Below, one piece after another: positions 8,621 through 17,064 of a stretch of DNA of 64,000 nucleotides. This stretch comes from JALHNI01 sp965229305 (GTDB taxonomy: Bacteria; Acidobacteriota; Terriglobia; Bryobacterales; Bryobacteraceae): the NCBI GenBank assembly GCA_965229305.1, contig CBDDIZ010000025.1, forward strand, positions 1 to 64,000, read 5' to 3'. A program made the translations under genes and the position numbers. The notes below the pieces were generated by a model that saw only the letters and a list, made by a program, of their open reading frames with translations, was not told the DNA's origin and did no database searches. Each line of letters starts with the position of its first letter. Positions within the stretch are counted from its first letter, which is position 1.

Positions 8621-10903
8621 CTACCGCAGCTCCAGGCCTTCAGCTTGTAAACGCGTAATCAAACGTTCACGAACGGCGCTGATCTCTTCAGTGGTCAGCG
8701 TGCGATCCGGCGCCGCGAGCGTGACGCGGAAACTCACCGAGTTGCGGCCATCGCCCAGGGGATGCAGCATCAGATACTCGGTGCGCTCGACGAGCGGGTC
8801 GGTAAGCAGGGCGCCGATGGTGCCGACGAGCACGCGCGGCCCGGCGACGACAGAGAGGTCGAAGTCCGAGGTCGGGAACTTGCGGATCGGCTTGTATTGC
8901 TTGGTCTCGAGCTTGAGGAGATCGAGGTTGAGATCGACGACGGTGGCGCGGCCCTTGATGAGCGTGGGGTGCAGCTCGAAGAGGCGGCCGATGGAGGTCT
9001 CGCCCAGCATGACTTCACCGACGCGGCCGGGATGCTCGTAGGCGAGCGCAGTGGTGGGCCGCACTTCGAGCGCCGGATTCAGGCACGCCAGCAGGCGCTT
9101 CAGTTCGCGTAAGTTCCCTTCCCCGTCCTGGCGCGAATAAACCGCGGCCGCCAGTTCGGGGATTTCGAGCGGCGGCTGGCCGTGCACGGGATGAATCTCG
9201 TAGCCGATTTCGAATAGGCGGAAGGCTGCGGTGTGCTTGGCATTCTCCACGAGGTTGCGATAGACGCCGGGCAGCAGACTGCGGCGCAGCAAACCCTGGT
9301 CCGAGGCGATGGGGTTCAGCACCTTGACGTGCGATTCCGGCGAGAAGCCGAAACGCGCGGCCTGCTCGGCGTTGACGAACGAGTAGTTGTAGACCTCGGT
9401 GTACCCCTGCTGCGAGCAAATGGTGCGCAGTTGGTGCTGGAAGGCTCGCGACGGGTTGGGCGGCGGAGGTGCGGCGGCCACCAGCGGAGCCACCGGCGTG
9501 AAGTTGTCGTAGCCGATCATGCGGCCGATCTCTTCCACCAGATCTTCCTTGAAGCCGATGTCCTTGGTGGCGCGCCAACTGGGGACGCGGACTTCGAGCG
9601 TGCCATCGCTGCGATCGGTGACGCCGAACTGCAGGCGATGCAGGATCTTGGTGGCGATCTCAACCGGGATGACGTTGCCAAGCTTGTCGCCCAGCCATTC
9701 GAGCGGCAGCACGATGGGCTCCGGGTGCTTGAAGGGCGCGTGAACGTCCGACAGGCCGCCGATAACGCGGGCGCCGGGGCAGACCTGCTGCAGGAGAGCG
9801 GTGGCGCGGGCCAGCGCGCGGACCGTATTCACCGGGTCCTGCGACTTCTCGAAACGCATCGAAGCGTCGGTGCGGAGCTTGAGGCGCGTGGAGGTCTTGC
9901 GGATGCTGGAGGCCTGGAAATTTGCGCTCTCAAGAATGATGCGGGTCGTGCCGTCGGAGATGGCGCTGTCAGCGCCGCCAATGACGCCGGCAATGGCGAT
10001 GGGGCCCTTTTCGTCGGTGATGAGCAGCGTGGCGTCGTCGAGAGTGTAGGTCTCGTCGTTCAGCGCTTTGATCGTCTCGCCGGCGTGCGCCTTGCGAACG
10101 CGGATCCCACCCTGGACACGATCGGCATCGAAGGCGTGCATGGGCTGAGCCAGCTCCGCCATGATGTAGTTCGTGACGTCGACGATGTTGTTGATCGGGT
10201 TCAGGCCGAGGCTTTCGAGCCGGTATTGGAACCAGAGAGGCGACGGTTCGACGCGAACATTCTCCACCATCAGCGCGCTGTAGCGCGGGCAAAGCGTGAA
10301 GTCCGCAATGGCGACGTCGACGCAGGCGAGTTCCTCGGGGAACGGGCGCATGCGGACAGGGTCTTTGAGTTCGAGCCCGTAGATGGCAGCCACTTCGCGC
10401 GCCATACCGTAGTGTCCCCACAGGTCGGGACGGTGGGTGAGGCTCTTGTTGTCGATCTCGATGATGAAGTCGGGCGTGCAGCCGATGCCGCCGCTCACTT
10501 CGACAATGCCTTCGTGGTCGCGATTGATGCCCAGCTCTTTGCCGCTCGCGAGCATCCCGTCGCTTTCGACGCCGGAGACCACGGCCTTCTCGAGGATGCG
10601 GCCTTCGATCTCGACACCGGGCGGGCAATAGACGGCGACCATGCCGACGCGCACGTTGGGCGCGCCACAAACGACGGTCCGGGTGCCGTATTGCGCGGAC
10701 TTCACCACCACGCGGCGATTGGACGAGCCTTCGATCGGCTCCACTTCCACCACCTTGGCGGAAACCACTTTGCCAAAATGCTGACCGACCGGTTCGAGCC
10801 CCTCGGACTCGGCCGTGCGCAAGGTGATCTGCTTCACCACCTCGGCCGGCGGCGCCTTAAGCGATGGCACCAACTCTTGAATCCAGTTGTAGGAGAATTT
10901 CAT
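8621..10903 (-). CDS. pheT: Phenylalanyl-tRNA synthetase beta subunit
   Basis: A 760-residue PheT, slightly shorter than the ~800 usual in bacteria. The N-terminal MKFSYNWIQELVP is diagnostic. An EMAPII-like tRNA-binding domain follows (~40-150; VVCGAPNVRVGM), then B3/B4 editing, B5 and the catalytic-like core, and an FDX-ACB anticodon-binding domain at the C-terminus (~665-760; KFPTSDFDLSVV). With the alpha subunit it forms the cytoplasmic (alpha-beta)2 enzyme that charges tRNA-Phe. Its ATG at 10903 lies 4 bases after the restored pheS stop at 10908-10910, the normal tight pheST arrangement. Confidence 0.97.
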   Translation of the reverse strand: MKFSYNWIQELVPSLKAPPAEVVKQITLRTAESEGLEPVGQHFGKVVSAKVVEVEPIEGSSNRRVVVKSAQYGTRTVVCGAPNVRVGMVAVYCPPGVEIEGRILEKAVVSGVESDGMLASGKELGINRDHEGIVEVSGGIGCTPDFIIEIDNKSLTHRPDLWGHYGMAREVAAIYGLELKDPVRMRPFPEELACVDVAIADFTLCPRYSALMVENVRVEPSPLWFQYRLESLGLNPINNIVDVTNYIMAELAQPMHAFDADRVQGGIRVRKAHAGETIKALNDETYTLDDATLLITDEKGPIAIAGVIGGADSAISDGTTRIILESANFQASSIRKTSTRLKLRTDASMRFEKSQDPVNTVRALARATALLQQVCPGARVIGGLSDVHAPFKHPEPIVLPLEWLGDKLGNVIPVEIATKILHRLQFGVTDRSDGTLEVRVPSWRATKDIGFKEDLVEEIGRMIGYDNFTPVAPLVAAAPPPPNPSRAFQHQLRTICSQQGYTEVYNYSFVNAEQAARFGFSPESHVKVLNPIASDQGLLRRSLLPGVYRNLVENAKHTAAFRLFEIGYEIHPVHGQPPLEIPELAAAVYSRQDGEGNLRELKRLLACLNPALEVRPTTALAYEHPGRVGEVMLGETSIGRLFELHPTLIKGRATVVDLNLDLLKLETKQYKPIRKFPTSDFDLSVVAGPRVLVGTIGALLTDPLVERTEYLMLHPLGDGRNSVSFRVTLAAPDRTLTTEEISAVRERLITRLQAEGLELR

Positions 10904-10907
10904 TGGC

Positions 10908-11922
10908 TTAGAACTGCTTCAGGAAACGCAGGTCACCGCCCTGCAACTGCCGGATGTCTTCAATGCCGTAGCGCATCATCACCAGGCGCGTCAGGCCCAG
11001 CCCCGAAGGCGAAGCCGTTCCATTCTTCCGGGTCGAGGCCGCCCATGCGGAGGACGTTCGGGTGGACCAGGCCGCAGGGCAGTAGTTCCACCCAGCCGGA
11101 ATGCTTGCAGACGGGGCAACCGGAGCCGCCGCAGATGAGGCATTGAATGTCGAGCTCGAAACCCGGTTCGACGAACGGGAAATAGCCGGGGCGCAACCGC
11201 ACCGTCACTTCGCGGCCGAAGATGCCGGAGAGCAGCGTCTTCATGAAGTAGATCAGGTTGGCAACCGAGACTTCGCGATCGACCATCATGCCTTCCAGCT
11301 GATAGAAGGTATGTTCGTGGCTCGCGTCGACTTCTTCGTTCCGGAAGACGCGGCCCGGGGCGATCATCTTGAACGGCGGCTTGAGCAGTTTCATGCCGCG
11401 CACCTGGACCGGCGAGGTGTGCGTGCGCAGGCAGTAGCCGCCTTCCAGCCAGAAGGTGTCCTGCATGTCGCGCGCCGGATGATCCGACGGAATGTTCAGG
11501 GCATCGAAGTTGTGATACTCGGTTTCGACTTCCGGGCCATCGAGCACGGCGAAGCCGAGCGACGTGAAGAGCTGTTCAATCTCGCGCTGAATCTGCGTGA
11601 GGGGATGGAGACTGCCGGGACGCTGGCCTCCGGCGGGGATCGTGACGTCGAGCCATTCCGAGTCCAGGCGGGCGGAGAGCGCGGCCGCCTCAAAGGCGCC
11701 CTTGCGTTCGTCGAACGCGGTTTCGAGCGACTGTTTCGCGGCGTTGAGCTCTTTGCCCAAGGCGGCACGTTCCTCGGGCGTGAGCTTCCCGAAGTCCTTG
11801 CTGAGGTTGGCGAGCGCGCCCTTGCGGCCCAGCACTTCCACGCGCACGGCCTCCAGGTCTTCCACCGTCGCCGCAGCGGCGACGCGGGCCAGGGCGGACT
11901 GCGTTAGCTCGGCGAGGCTCAT
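10908..11922 (-). CDS. pheS: Phenylalanyl-tRNA synthetase alpha subunit, apparent +1-base frameshift near the 3' end
   Basis: The N-terminal coiled coil and class II core are normal, including PGRVFRNEEVDASHEHTFYQLEG and PGYFPFVEPGFE. Read without correction, the frame ends at 10960 with the aberrant tail GAGPDAPGDDALRH. Dropping one base from the four-C run at 11001-11004 restores GLGLTRLVMMRYGIEDIR, i.e. class II motif 3, then DLRFLKQF and a TAA at 10908-10910, 4 bases before pheT. The corrected length (337 residues) is typical. Motif 3 is essential for ATP binding, so either the extra base is a sequencing/assembly error or the allele is dead. The ATG at 11922 overlaps the preceding gene's stop by 4 bases. 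Confidence 0.93.
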
Positions 11923-12383
11923 GCTTGGGCCATGTGTACGAACGTCGCCGATTCGAGCAACTCGAAGGCGAGATGGTTCACATAGAACACCAGCAGCGCG
12001 TCAGGATACTTGCCGCGGAAGTGCGTGAAGACGCGCTGCTGCCAGTCGCCGACCAGATATTTGGTGGCGTCGATGTCCTTGGCGAAGAAGCCGTCTTCAT
12101 GGGGCATTTCGAGGAAGTCCAGGACGGCTTTGATCATGTCGAGGTTCGAAATCAGGATCGATTGGGCAAGATCCTGGCCGAGCGCCTCTTCCTTGTTGTT
12201 CAGCCGCTGCCAGACTCGCGGGGCCACTTTGACGAGCGCCTCGTTGTTGAGCTTGGTGAGATGCAGCCGCGTCTTGATGCGGTCAAACATCTGGAACGTC
12301 TTCAATTTGCCCAGCGAAATTGTGCGGAGCAGCGGCGCAAGCTGGCTCTCGCCGAGTTGAATGTAAAGGTCGGAAAACACCAT
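11919..12383 (-). CDS. Conserved-looking hypothetical protein upstream of pheS
   Basis: A 154-residue soluble protein with no recognised family. It has no signal peptide or membrane segment. Composition is mixed alpha with a helical N-terminal half (LYIQLGESQLAPLLRTISLGKLKTFQMF) and a C-terminal alpha/beta segment ending in HLAFELLESATFVHMAQA. It is the first gene of the minus-strand pheST operon, with an ATGA overlap to pheS. It is divergent from purA, with which it shares a 113-base intergenic region containing an imperfect palindrome. Tight coupling suggests it is a real gene; function not assigned. Confidence 0.7.
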   Translation of the reverse strand: MVFSDLYIQLGESQLAPLLRTISLGKLKTFQMFDRIKTRLHLTKLNNEALVKVAPRVWQRLNNKEEALGQDLAQSILISNLDMIKAVLDFLEMPHEDGFFAKDIDATKYLVGDWQQRVFTHFRGKYPDALLVFYVNHLAFELLESATFVHMAQA

Positions 12384-12436
12384 ATCGGGGATTGTTTAGG
12401 TCGGGCTCGCGATCGCGAAGTTCGGAAAACCTCAGG

Positions 12437-12461
12437 GTAACATAGCCCGCTACGTTACAAT
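12437..12461 (+). promoter_or_regulatory. Imperfect 22-bp palindrome overlapping a candidate purA -10
   Basis: The arms GTAACATAGC (12437-12446) and GCTACGTTAC (12449-12458) are inverted copies with one mismatch around a 2-base centre. TACAAT at 12456-12461 can serve as a -10 for purA (start 12497). No good -35 is present, so regulated expression is possible. A purine-responsive repressor is only a guess. Confidence 0.4.
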
Positions 12462-12496
12462 GGCTGGCTGGGGCTATGAAACGTCCCTGAATACCA

Positions 12497-13804
12497 ATGA
12501 GCAATATCATCGTTTTGGGCGCGCAGTGGGGAGACGAAGGAAAAGGGAAGATCGTCGATCTGTTCTCTGACCGTTTCGACATTGTGGCCCGCTACCAGGG
12601 CGGGCACAATGCCGGCCACACCGTTTTCATCGGGCCCACCAAGTACATCCTCAAGTTGATCCCCAGCGGCATTCTGCGCCCCGGGGTCATGGCCGTGATC
12701 GGCAACGGCGTGGTGATTGACCCGATTGCTCTCGTTGAAGAGATGACGACCCTGGAGAAAGCCGGCATCAATGTCGGCCAGCAGTTGGCCATCTCCAACC
12801 GCGCGCATGTGATTTTTCCGTTCCACCGGATGGTGGAGAAAGTCGGCGAGGGCCGCAAGGATCGCGAAGCGATCGGCACCACCTCGCGCGGCATCGGCCC
12901 CTGCTACGAAGACAAGATCGGCCGCCGCGGCATCCGCATGGCGGACCTGATTGACCCGGCGGGCTTCGCGTCCTATTACGACAACCTGGCCGCCGATAAG
13001 GTGACGCTGGCCAAGGCGTTCGACGTGCACGAGACGATCGACTTCCCCGCCATCCGCCAGCAGTACGAAGAACTCGCCGCGCGCCTGGCGCCGCTGGTGA
13101 CCGATACGGCCACCATGCTGAACAACGCCATCCGCGCCGGCAAGCGCGTGCTGTTCGAAGGCGCCCAAGGCGCGATGCTCGATGTCGACCACGGCACGTA
13201 TCCGTTTGTGACCTCGTCGAACGCGACGGCCGGCGGCGCGTGCACCGGCACGGGCGTGCCGCCGACGAAGATCAGCGGCATCATTGGCGTTTCGAAGGCC
13301 TATATCACGCGCGTGGGGGCGGGTCCGTTCCCGAGCGAAGATCATGGTCCGCTGGGCGAGAAGATCCGGCAAGTGGGCAAGGAGTTCGGCTCGGTGACGG
13401 GGCGTCCACGCCGTTGCGGCTGGTTCGACATTCCGCTGGCGCGCTACACGGGTGCGGTGAATGGCATCGACTCGTTGATCGTCACGAAGCTGGACGTCCT
13501 GGATGAACTGCCGGAGATCCCGGTCTGCATCGGCTACAAGGTGAACGGCCAAACGGTGACCGACATGCCGGCGACGCGTTCGAGCCTGGAGGCGGTGGAG
13601 CCGATCTATCAGACGCTGCCCGGCTGGCAGACGTCCACGCGCGGCATCAACCGCTTTGAAGATCTGCCGGCGGCGGCGCAGAACTATCTGAAGTTCCTCG
13701 AAGATGGGACGGAGATCGAAATCGGCGCCGTGTCGACGGGCCCCGAACGGACGGAAACCATCGTCCGGCCGGGCAGCCGGCTGGCACAATTGCTGGACTC
13801 CTAG
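12497..13804 (+). CDS. purA: Adenylosuccinate synthetase
   Basis: A 435-residue enzyme catalysing the GTP-dependent condensation of IMP and aspartate to adenylosuccinate, the first committed step to AMP. Visible signatures are the N-terminal P-loop WGDEGKGKIVD (residues 11-21), QGGHNAGHT (the IMP-binding and catalytic His region), the GTTSRGIGPCYEDK-type loop, VLFEGAQGAMLDVDHGTYPFVT and the C-terminal STGPERTETI segment with the nucleotide-binding NxxD-like region before it. Length matches bacterial PurA. The start follows a candidate promoter and palindrome. Its TAG overlaps the GTG of the next gene by one base, so the two are co-transcribed. Confidence 0.98.
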   Translation: MSNIIVLGAQWGDEGKGKIVDLFSDRFDIVARYQGGHNAGHTVFIGPTKYILKLIPSGILRPGVMAVIGNGVVIDPIALVEEMTTLEKAGINVGQQLAISNRAHVIFPFHRMVEKVGEGRKDREAIGTTSRGIGPCYEDKIGRRGIRMADLIDPAGFASYYDNLAADKVTLAKAFDVHETIDFPAIRQQYEELAARLAPLVTDTATMLNNAIRAGKRVLFEGAQGAMLDVDHGTYPFVTSSNATAGGACTGTGVPPTKISGIIGVSKAYITRVGAGPFPSEDHGPLGEKIRQVGKEFGSVTGRPRRCGWFDIPLARYTGAVNGIDSLIVTKLDVLDELPEIPVCIGYKVNGQTVTDMPATRSSLEAVEPIYQTLPGWQTSTRGINRFEDLPAAAQNYLKFLEDGTEIEIGAVSTGPERTETIVRPGSRLAQLLDS

Positions 13805-14532
13805 TGCTGACACGGCGGGCGTTGCTCGGCGGCGGGGCGGCTTACGCCAGCCTCGCTGACGACAGTCTGCCGCTGTTTGATGGGAAGACCTTCGCCGGCT
13901 GGACGCTGGCGGACGGCGGCGAGGTGAAGCATTCTTGGACGATCGAGGACGGCGCCATCGCCACGGTCGCCGGGACGCGCGGCCGCAGCGATCTCCTCTG
14001 CACGACGCCTGTGCAGAGCTTTGAGCTGTCGTTTGAGTTCCGCTTATCTGCCGGCTCGAATACGGGCATTAAATACTTCGTGCTGCACGCGCTGCGGTAT
14101 CTGAATCCGGGCACGGCGCTCGCGGGATCGTACGGAGCGGTGGGACTCGAGTTTCAACTGGCGGACGATCAGGCCGCCGAGGTCGCCTTGCCGGAGCAAA
14201 AGCTCGGCTCGCTCTATGGCTTGTTGCCCGTCCAAGCCGCCCCCGACTATCGGCTGGGCGAATGGGCGAACGGCCGCCTGGTCTGCAGTCGCGACGGCTG
14301 TGAGCATTGGATCAACGGCAAGCGCGTCCTGGCGTTTCAGCCTACGTCGTCCGAGATGAAGCACAAACTCACCGAAGCCGCCGTGAATCCGAAGCACTCG
14401 ATCGTGGGGGCGGCGGCCGCCATGGTCGCGGCGCGACGTCGCGAGGGCCCGTTGCCGACCACCTTGATCGCGCTACAGCAGCACGATTCGAAGGCGTGGT
14501 TTCGGTCGCTGCGCTTGCGAAAGCTGGCCTAG
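13804..14532 (+). CDS. DUF1080 / 3-keto-disaccharide hydrolase-like secreted protein
   Basis: A 242-residue protein. The GTG start shares one base with the purA stop (TAGTG). The N-terminus LTRRALLGGGAAYASLA resembles a Tat signal. The body is a single DUF1080 beta-sandwich (concanavalin-like): SLPLFDGKTFAGWTLADGG is diagnostic, and SNTGIKY and GLEFQLADD are also typical. Members include 3-keto-disaccharide hydrolases and carbohydrate-binding proteins of the periplasm. No purine-related role is expected, so coupling to purA looks like a packing accident. It converges with the next gene, with the stop codons overlapping by 4 bases. Confidence 0.88.
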   Translation: MLTRRALLGGGAAYASLADDSLPLFDGKTFAGWTLADGGEVKHSWTIEDGAIATVAGTRGRSDLLCTTPVQSFELSFEFRLSAGSNTGIKYFVLHALRYLNPGTALAGSYGAVGLEFQLADDQAAEVALPEQKLGSLYGLLPVQAAPDYRLGEWANGRLVCSRDGCEHWINGKRVLAFQPTSSEMKHKLTEAAVNPKHSIVGAAAAMVAARRREGPLPTTLIALQQHDSKAWFRSLRLRKLA

Positions 14533-15812
14533 ACCAGCTTTTTCGCCTTGATGATCTTCTCCATTACGTTCGAGAAGTCGTCGATTTCTTCAAGCGTCGT
14601 ATAGACGTTCGGCGTGATGCGCAAACCGGCGTACTCGCCCTCCGTAACGACGGGCGTCGTAAAGATGCGGTGCTTCTCGAGCAGATGATTCGAAAGGGCG
14701 GCGGCTTCGAAGCCTTCCACCGAGATGAGTCCGATGCCGCAACTCTGCTCCGGATCGTCGCTGGTGAGGAGCTTCACGCCGGGCAGATCGCGCAGACGGT
14801 TGGACCAGCGCTTCCGCAAATAACGGAAGCGGGCGGCTTTCCGCTCCGCGCCGATGGACTCATGGAAGGTCACCGCTTCGGTGATCGCGTTGCGCTGCGA
14901 CGCCGGATGCGTGCCGATCTCCTCGAACTTGCGGATGTTCGACGTCATCGATTCGGGCGCGGCCATCAGCGGCCAGATCTGCTCGATCTTCTTCTTGCGC
15001 ACGTACAGCATGCCCGTGCCGATGGGCGCCAGGATCCATTTATGCAGGCTGGTGCCGTAGTAGTCGCAATCGAGCTCATCGCGGGTGAAGGGGAATTGGC
15101 CGAAGGCATGAGCGCCGTCGATCACCGTTTCGATGCCCCGCGAACGGGCCATCTGACAAATCTTCTTCACCGGGAAAATCTGTCCCGTGCGGTTGGTGAT
15201 GTGGCAGATGTGGATGACTTTCGTCTTCGGGGTGATGGCGCGTTCGACGCGCTCGTAGAGGTCGTCGAGCTTGGCCACCGGCACGGGAAACGAAATCTGC
15301 TTGAGCACGATGCCATCGCGCCGGACGCGCTGTTGCCAAGTGGTCATCATGCGCGGGTAGTCCTGATTGGTGGTGAGGACTTCGTCGCCCGCCTTCAGGT
15401 TCATGCCCAACTGCACGGTCTCCAGGGCTTCGCTCGCGTTGCGGGTGATCGCAATCTCTTCGATGTCGCAGCCGAAGGTCTGCGCCAGGCGCCGGCGCAC
15501 GACTTCCAGTTCCGGCCCCAGAATGCGCCACATGTAGTAAGCCGGCCCCATGTTCGAGATCTCGAGATAGCGCTTCTCGGTCTCCATGACGATCTTCGGC
15601 GAAGGACTGACGCCGCCGTTGTTCAGATTGATCATGTTGCGATCGACCGTGAACGCGTGGCGGATGTTGAGCCAGAAGTCCTCATCCCGAGCCACCGTGT
15701 CGGCAGGCTGGCCCCAAGTGCCTTGTGCCGCGGCCTGGGCCTGCGTCACGGCGTTGTTCTGGAAAGCAGCGGCAAACGTGGCCGCCGCGCGGAAGAGATT
15801 GCGGCGGTGCAT
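14529..15812 (-). CDS. Class V aminotransferase-family PLP enzyme (isopenicillin-N-epimerase-like)
   Basis: The frame is open to 15911, but the ATG at 15812 is chosen because it begins a Tat-like leader (HRRNLFRAAATFAAAF) and avoids overlap with the next gene. That gives 427 residues. The PLP-binding Lys is K258 in TSLHKWILAP, with Asp232 of IDGAHAFGQ as the pyridine-N partner. NNGGVSPSP near residue 65 is typical of the isopenicillin N epimerase/cysteine-desulfurase-like branch. A Tat leader implies a folded cofactor-containing enzyme exported to the periplasm. Substrate unknown. The family call is strong; desulfurase activity is less likely because no catalytic-Cys loop is evident. Confidence 0.88.
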   Translation of the reverse strand: MHRRNLFRAAATFAAAFQNNAVTQAQAAAQGTWGQPADTVARDEDFWLNIRHAFTVDRNMINLNNGGVSPSPKIVMETEKRYLEISNMGPAYYMWRILGPELEVVRRRLAQTFGCDIEEIAITRNASEALETVQLGMNLKAGDEVLTTNQDYPRMMTTWQQRVRRDGIVLKQISFPVPVAKLDDLYERVERAITPKTKVIHICHITNRTGQIFPVKKICQMARSRGIETVIDGAHAFGQFPFTRDELDCDYYGTSLHKWILAPIGTGMLYVRKKKIEQIWPLMAAPESMTSNIRKFEEIGTHPASQRNAITEAVTFHESIGAERKAARFRYLRKRWSNRLRDLPGVKLLTSDDPEQSCGIGLISVEGFEAAALSNHLLEKHRIFTTPVVTEGEYAGLRITPNVYTTLEEIDDFSNVMEKIIKAKKLV

Positions 15813-15843
15813 GCCCAATTGAATCGCGGAACGGCGGTTGGCG

Positions 15844-16641
15844 TCAACCCAGCTCTTCGATGATGCCATGGCCGGAGGTACGGTCTCCATTGGTCCAGCG
15901 CCACTCTTCATGCAGGCGCAGGCGGCCGTTGGGCAGCCATTCCGGAGTGGAGCGGCATTCGCCGGTGCGGAGACCGCCGGGGCCCCAATGCTGATAGCGC
16001 ATGTCGAGTTCGCCCTGCGGATTGACGCGAGCGACCAGCGCGCCGAAGCGAACGTCGCCGCCGCCGTAAGTCGCCCAGACCCGGGTGCCTTGCTGACGAT
16101 AGCGAAACGTCACGCCGGGGCGGTTGTCGCCGTTGTCCGTGTTTTGGACGAGGCCAAAGAGGCGTCCGTCGTAGGTCCACTCCGGCAGCGGGCCAGGTGC
16201 TGTTTCGGGCGCGGCTTCCGGCGATGCGGGCGGCAGAAAGGGCGGGTTGAAGGTGAACGCGGCGTGCGTAGGTCCGTGCTGGCGGAGATGCTCAAGCCGC
16301 TGCCAGGCTTCGGCCAGGTTCGGCAGGTGGCCGGCGGGAATCCACCAGAGAGCAAGCGTGGGTCCGCCGAAGGGCAGCAGGAATCCGGAACGCCGCTTCA
16401 TGATCTCAACGTGGCCGCCGCGGTAGACAAACGCGCGCAAAGCTTCGGGGCTTGCCCACACTGTCAGCGTCGGCAGCACGAGCGGGTCGTCACCGTTGTC
16501 GTGGCTGCGCCAAATGAAACCTTCGGCCTGCTCGCCCAAGGCATTGACGCGCGGGATGGCCGCGGCATATTCGGCCATGCTGGGATGAGTCAGCGGCTCT
16601 CGCGGGCGAGCCACGTTGAACTGCGCAAGATGAAACCACAT
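15844..16641 (-). CDS. DUF3291 domain fused to an N-acetylglutamate-synthase-like beta domain
   Basis: A 265-residue protein of two parts. Residues ~1-140 match the DUF3291 pattern (FHLAQFNVARPREPL, then RVNALGEQAEGFIWR, and TVWASPEALRAFVYRGGH), an ABM-like ferredoxin fold. After a Pro/Ala-rich linker (~143-165), residues ~168-265 match small proteins often labelled n-acetylglutamate synthase (YDGRLFGLVQNTDNGDN, RVWATYGGGDVRFG, DMRYQHW, RLRLHEEWRWTNGD). The fusion looks genuine, since there is one continuous frame and no internal restart. The ATG follows directly on the stop of the upstream SnoaL-like gene. No enzyme activity can be assigned. Confidence 0.75.
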   Translation of the reverse strand: MWFHLAQFNVARPREPLTHPSMAEYAAAIPRVNALGEQAEGFIWRSHDNGDDPLVLPTLTVWASPEALRAFVYRGGHVEIMKRRSGFLLPFGGPTLALWWIPAGHLPNLAEAWQRLEHLRQHGPTHAAFTFNPPFLPPASPEAAPETAPGPLPEWTYDGRLFGLVQNTDNGDNRPGVTFRYRQQGTRVWATYGGGDVRFGALVARVNPQGELDMRYQHWGPGGLRTGECRSTPEWLPNGRLRLHEEWRWTNGDRTSGHGIIEELG

Positions 16642-17052
16642 CTAAAGGCAGTGTACGAATTCGGTGATCTCGCTCAACACGGGGCCGTCAAAAACCATCC
16701 AGAAAACGGCCTCCACTTCGTAAGGAGTGCCCTCGAGTTGGCCGGCTTCGTGGACGCGTAAGGCGAGTAAGTCACCCTGCTGCACCAAGCCGCGCAGGGT
16801 GGTCTTCTGCTCGGAGATCCGGCTGAAGTTTGCCGTCAACGCCGCGACCACGGCCTCGCGACCGTGCCAGGCGCCGTTCAACGCCGGGAAGCCGTAGATC
16901 TGGAACTGCACGTTCTCGCTGAGATACTGGGGGAGCGCAGCGAAGTCATTGGACGCGAGCGTCTGTAACAGCTGCGCAATAACGGCCTGGCGGTCAACCG
17001 GCCGCGTCGGCTGGAGTTGGGACTCAACGGCGGAAAAGTCGCGGATTGACAT
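16642..17052 (-). CDS. SnoaL-like / NTF2-fold protein
   Basis: A 136-residue cytoplasmic protein with the NTF2-like cone fold pattern: an N-terminal helix pair (VIAQLLQTLASNDFAALPQYLSENVQFQIYG), then NGAWHGREAVVAALTANFSRI and a beta-sheet ending in AVFWMVFDGPVLSEITEFVH. Such proteins are polyketide-cyclase-like, isomerase-like or ligand-binding; which applies cannot be told. Its stop abuts the ATG of the DUF3291 fusion (TAGATG), so the two form an operon. Confidence 0.75.
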   Translation of the reverse strand: MSIRDFSAVESQLQPTRPVDRQAVIAQLLQTLASNDFAALPQYLSENVQFQIYGFPALNGAWHGREAVVAALTANFSRISEQKTTLRGLVQQGDLLALRVHEAGQLEGTPYEVEAVFWMVFDGPVLSEITEFVHCL

Positions 17053-17064
17053 CCCGTCAGGATA

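Noticed and set aside
9233..11146. Long plus-strand open frame opposite pheT and pheS
   Set aside because: Antisense to well-defined synthetase domains, with a low-complexity, His/Asp/Ala-rich product; a shadow of high GC third positions.
12455..13813. Long minus-strand open frame opposite purA
   Set aside because: Arg/Ala/His-rich product with no motif, while the plus strand encodes complete PurA.
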